Assembly: GCA_965207165.1 (NCBI GenBank)
Contig: OZ242265.1
Location: 4,340,001 to 4,404,000 of the forward strand
Reading direction: 5' to 3'
DNA from: JAAXHV01 sp965207165
GTDB taxonomy: Bacteria; Pseudomonadota; Gammaproteobacteria; Eutrophobiales; Eutrophobiaceae
DNA length: 64,000 bases
The position numbers and the translations under genes are program-made. Of the stretch, positions 61,058 through 64,000 are shown piece by piece. The number at the start of each line of letters is the position of its first letter. The first letter of the stretch is position 1. A model generated the notes under the pieces. That model saw only the letters and a list, made by a program, of their open reading frames with translations, had not been told where the DNA came from and ran no database searches.

Positions 61058-61068
61058 TACGACATGTT

Positions 61069-62598
61069 ATGACCCTGGATGACATCGTCCGTCGCAACGG
61101 ATTGCGTTTTCCGGAAAAACCGGCGTTGGTCTGTAACGGTGCCGGTTGTTCCTGGGCAGAGCTGGACCGGCGGGTAAACAAGCTCGGTAATGCCTTCCTG
61201 GACGCCGGACTGCAGGGAGGTGACCGCGTCGCGGTATTGCTCGGCAATTGCAGTGAATACTTTGAAATCTATTTTGCCTGCGCCAGAACCGGGCTGGTCG
61301 CGGTCCCCGTCAATTACCGGCTGACCGGCCATGAGCTTGACCAGATTATCGACCATGCGGGACCGTCCCTGTTGATCACCGATGCCGGATATGTAGAGCA
61401 GGCGAGGGCTATACAGTCCTTGCCGGCGCAACGCTGGTGCATATCCGCCGCCGCCGTGCAGGGGTTTGAGGACTACCATACGATCATGGATACGGCAGAG
61501 GCCGCGCCTGTCTCCTGTGACGGAAATGATATCTTCGCCATATTTTATACCAGCGGCACCACCGGCCTGCCCAAGGGCGCTCTGGTTTCCCACCGGAACC
61601 TGGAAATGAACGGTTACAACCAGGCCATCGCCGACGGCTCAGTACCCGGCGACGTCAACTTGCTGGCGACGCCCATCTACCACATGGGCGCGGTCTTCAT
61701 GGCGCTGACCTACATGATGCTCGGTTGCACCCAGCATATTCTCAGGAAGTTCGATCCCGGCGCCTGGCTGGGGTTGCTGGAACAGAGCCGCGCCAGCGTG
61801 GCGTTGCTGGTGCCGACGATGATCAATGCGGTCCTGAGTGATCCGGGCTTGAGAAAATATGATATTTCTTCCCTGCGGCTGATTTTCTACGGTGGCGGCC
61901 CCATGCCGGTAGCCGTGCTGGAGCGGGCCATCGACCGGCTGGGCTGCGGCTTTACCCAGGGCTACGGGCTGACCGAAACCCTGGAGGCGACGTTCCTGGT
62001 CAGCGCGGATCATGTCGTCAACGGAACTGATAAGCAAACCCGGCGCCTGGCCTCGGCAGGGCGGGAAGCTGTCGGGGCGGAAATCAGGATAGTGGATGAT
62101 GCGGGAGTTGAATTACCCGGCGGTGAGACAGGCGAAATCCTGGTCAAAAGCGAGTCGGTCATAGCCGGTTACTGGAACAATCCGGAGGAAACCGCAAACG
62201 CAATCAGGGACGGCTGGTTCCATACCGGCGACCTGGGATACCTAGATGAGGAGCGCTACCTGTTCGTCGTCGACAGGAAAAAAGACATGGTGGTCAGCGG
62301 CGGCGTCAATATCTATTCCAAGGAGATTGAGAGCGTACTGCACCGGCACCCGGCAGTACTCGAGGCCGCGGTTATCGGCCTGCCGGATGAAGCATGGGGA
62401 GAGGTTGTAACGGCGGTCATTGCAACCCGGCCTGAACACGCAGTGACCGGACAGGCGCTGATTGACTTTTGCAGGACTTCGCTTGCCGGTTATAAAAAGC
62501 CCAGGAAAGTCTTTTTCCTGGATGAATTGCCGAAAAATCCCAGCGGAAAAATCCTGAAACGGGTATTGCGGGATAACCTGGCAAATGTTGTCAAATGA
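61069..62598 (+). CDS. Acyl-CoA synthetase (AMP-forming)
   Basis: A 509-residue ANL-superfamily ligase that activates a carboxylic acid with ATP and CoA. The P-loop-like AMP motif is FYTSGTTGLPKGALVSH (about 150-166), the second motif is QGYGLTETLEATF, and the C-terminal domain has DRKKDMVVSGGVNIYSKEIE and the catalytic lysine in NPSGKILKR. It ends with a 4-bp overlap with meaB. It probably makes the CoA thioester used by the mutase; the acid itself is unknown. Confidence 0.92.
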   Translation: MTLDDIVRRNGLRFPEKPALVCNGAGCSWAELDRRVNKLGNAFLDAGLQGGDRVAVLLGNCSEYFEIYFACARTGLVAVPVNYRLTGHELDQIIDHAGPSLLITDAGYVEQARAIQSLPAQRWCISAAAVQGFEDYHTIMDTAEAAPVSCDGNDIFAIFYTSGTTGLPKGALVSHRNLEMNGYNQAIADGSVPGDVNLLATPIYHMGAVFMALTYMMLGCTQHILRKFDPGAWLGLLEQSRASVALLVPTMINAVLSDPGLRKYDISSLRLIFYGGGPMPVAVLERAIDRLGCGFTQGYGLTETLEATFLVSADHVVNGTDKQTRRLASAGREAVGAEIRIVDDAGVELPGGETGEILVKSESVIAGYWNNPEETANAIRDGWFHTGDLGYLDEERYLFVVDRKKDMVVSGGVNIYSKEIESVLHRHPAVLEAAVIGLPDEAWGEVVTAVIATRPEHAVTGQALIDFCRTSLAGYKKPRKVFFLDELPKNPSGKILKRVLRDNLANVVK

Positions 62599-63563
62599 AT
62601 ATTGACGGCAAGTTCACAACCAGGCTGCTCGACAGGGACCGGGCGACTATTGCCCGGGCCATATCGGTGGTGGAAGCCGGGGGTGACGCGGCGTACCGGT
62701 TGCTCGACAGCATTGATGCGCGTACGGGCCGCGCCTGCAGGGTGGGCATCACAGGCCCGCCGGGGGCGGGCAAATCCACCCTGGCCGGGGAGGTCACCCG
62801 GACCCTGCGCCAGGCCGGTCACAGTGTCGCAATCATAGCCGTTGACCCGACCAGTCCGTTCACTTCCGGCGCGCTGCTCGGGGACCGGGTGCGCATGGCC
62901 GACCTGGACAAGGATGAGAACGTATTCATCCGCAGCATGGCTACCCGGGGAACGGGAGGCGGCCTGGGCGCAAACACCGCCGATGTGGCCGATATATTTG
63001 ACGCGGCAGGGTTTGATTACGTATTCGTAGAGAGCGCGGGCGTGGGCCAGACCGAACTGGACGTGCGCCACCTGGTCGACACCACCGTCGTGGTGCTGGT
63101 GCCCGAGGCGGGGGACCAGATCCAGGCGGCCAAGGCGGGCCTGATGGAGATCGCGGATATCTTCGTGATGAACAAATGTGACCGGCCCGGCAGCAGCACG
63201 GCCATGCAGTCATTGCAGTCTGCGGTCAGCTTCAGGAATCACGGCGACAGTCAGTGGCAGACAGCGATCATTGAAACCGCGGCTACAGAGTCCCGGGGTA
63301 CGGCTGAGCTGGTTGATGAGATCATGCGCCACAAATCCTGGCTGCGCACAACGGGCCGACAGCGCGGCCTTCTGCACAAGCGGGCAGAACAAAGACTGCA
63401 AAGACGCATCAGCGAGGCGGTCGATAAGCGGGTATGGTCGGCTGAAAACAGACAGTACCTGGCAAATGCATTAGCGCAGGTCATGGCCGGCGAGCTATCG
63501 CAGGATAGCGTAGCCAGGGAAATATGCGCCAGGATAAAACTGCCGGAAAAGTGCGATGAGTAA
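62595..63563 (+). CDS. meaB: MeaB/ArgK-type G-protein chaperone of the B12 mutase
   Basis: A 322-residue P-loop GTPase that guards and repairs the adenosylcobalamin mutase. It has the Walker motif GITGPPGAGKSTLAGEV (about 52-68), IAVDPTSPFTSGALLGDRVRM, ESAGVGQTELDV and the base-recognition NKCD. It overlaps the ligase by 4 bp and the following dehydrogenase by 8 bp. Its presence beside the split mutase confirms that the latter uses B12. Confidence 0.94.
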   Translation: MNIDGKFTTRLLDRDRATIARAISVVEAGGDAAYRLLDSIDARTGRACRVGITGPPGAGKSTLAGEVTRTLRQAGHSVAIIAVDPTSPFTSGALLGDRVRMADLDKDENVFIRSMATRGTGGGLGANTADVADIFDAAGFDYVFVESAGVGQTELDVRHLVDTTVVVLVPEAGDQIQAAKAGLMEIADIFVMNKCDRPGSSTAMQSLQSAVSFRNHGDSQWQTAIIETAATESRGTAELVDEIMRHKSWLRTTGRQRGLLHKRAEQRLQRRISEAVDKRVWSAENRQYLANALAQVMAGELSQDSVAREICARIKLPEKCDE

Positions 63564-64000
63564 CAGCTATACCGCGCCGCTGGACGATACGTTATTTATT
63601 CTCGAGCATGTTATCCGTTGGCAAACGTTGTTCGATCTGCCGGCCTACCGGCACGTCGACAGCGACCTGGCCAGGGCGGTGCTGACGGAGGGCGCAAAAT
63701 TCTGCGAGCAGGTGCTGGGACCCATTAATGCCGTTGGCGACGAGCAGGGGAGTGTGATACAGGCTGGCCAGGTCAAGACTCCCGACGGCTTCAGGGAAGC
63801 CTACAAGTCGTTCACGGCAGCAGGCTGGCCGGGTCTGGACATGCCGGAAGAATTCGGCGGACAGCAACTGCCGCTGACCGTACAGGTTGCATTTGCGGAA
63901 ATGCTCAACGGCGCCTGCCTGTCATTTGCCATGCTGCCCCTGATGCTGCGCGCCGCGTCCAGGTTGCTGATCGACCATGCCGGTGAGGAATTAAAGCAGC
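63556..64000 (+). CDS. Acyl-CoA dehydrogenase, N-terminal part (runs off the window)
   Basis: From ATG 63556 there are 148 open codons to the edge. The start (SNSYTAPLDDTLFILEHV) and GAKFCEQVLGPINAVGDEQGSV, then TPDGFREAYKSFTAAGWPGLDMPEEFGGQ, match the N-terminal domain of the FadE/DmdC-like acyl-CoA dehydrogenase group. The FAD and catalytic parts are outside the window. It overlaps meaB by 8 bp, so it is part of the same operon and may oxidise a product of the mutase or its precursor. Confidence 0.88.
   Translation, partial: MSNSYTAPLDDTLFILEHVIRWQTLFDLPAYRHVDSDLARAVLTEGAKFCEQVLGPINAVGDEQGSVIQAGQVKTPDGFREAYKSFTAAGWPGLDMPEEFGGQQLPLTVQVAFAEMLNGACLSFAMLPLMLRAASRLLIDHAGEELKQ

Overview
The window reads as chromosome of a gammaproteobacterium with a methylotrophic, tetrahydromethanopterin (H4MPT)-based C1 metabolism. 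The housekeeping genes point there: rpsP-rimM-trmD-rplS, xerD-dsbC, the LPS-core genes hldE-hldD-waaA, a Pseudomonas-type NrdA with two ATP cones plus NrdB under paired NrdR-like boxes, and TonB receptors. No rRNA, tRNA, prophage or CRISPR array was recognised. Assignments rest on reading motifs and on remembered family features; no database search was run.

Layout. 1-10.3 kb is housekeeping: BASS transporter, 5-formyl-THF cyclo-ligase, ribosomal/tRNA-methylation operon, xerD, dsbC, heptose/Kdo genes. 10.5-19.4 kb is a methanol-oxidation island: TonB receptor, SoxYZ-like carrier, a lanthanide-type methanol dehydrogenase XoxF, a pseudoazurin-like cupredoxin where a cytochrome c (XoxG) is usually found, XoxJ, and an unknown exported protein. 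19.4-39.0 kb is a C1-transfer island: two complete B-A-D-C blocks of formylmethanofuran-processing genes on the minus strand, with a 7Fe ferredoxin and a ferredoxin-NADP reductase between them, then mptG, mch, a CitG-like gene, fae, a HisA-like gene, mfnF, pabB and an mfnE-like kinase. 39.3-45.2 kb holds nrdB, nrdA and a dihydrolipoamide dehydrogenase. 45.4-55.0 kb holds lipoproteins, an M48 protease, a second TonB receptor and an RND efflux pair. 55.1-64.0 kb is a catabolic operon: HyuA/HyuB, a split B12-dependent acyl-CoA mutase, an acyl-CoA ligase, the mutase chaperone MeaB and the start of an acyl-CoA dehydrogenase.

How the genes work together. XoxF oxidises methanol in the periplasm, probably giving electrons to the cupredoxin; Fae condenses formaldehyde with H4MPT; Mch and Ftr carry the unit to formyl-methanofuran. 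The two blocks then suggest two exits. The downstream block looks like the usual methylotroph Fhc complex, which releases formate without redox chemistry. The upstream block keeps the features of archaeal formylmethanofuran dehydrogenase: FwdB with a four-cysteine FeS motif and the SVCHGPS motif holding the Mo/W-ligand cysteine, plus a separate FwdD. With the adjacent ferredoxin and FprA-type reductase this predicts a second exit: formyl-methanofuran to CO2 with electrons passed through ferredoxin to NADPH. I consider this the most interesting system in the window. The methylene-H4MPT dehydrogenase (mtdB) and most H4MPT/methanofuran biosynthesis genes are not here.

The intergenic DNA is rich in small repeats: four copies of an ATCCGCAGAT-type inverted repeat, GGGGTCAGAG hairpins, two 101-bp elements with perfect 24-bp stems that differ in sequence but keep pairing, a CACAGAG element, and a 73-bp tandem array. 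Several of these have become the ends of genes.
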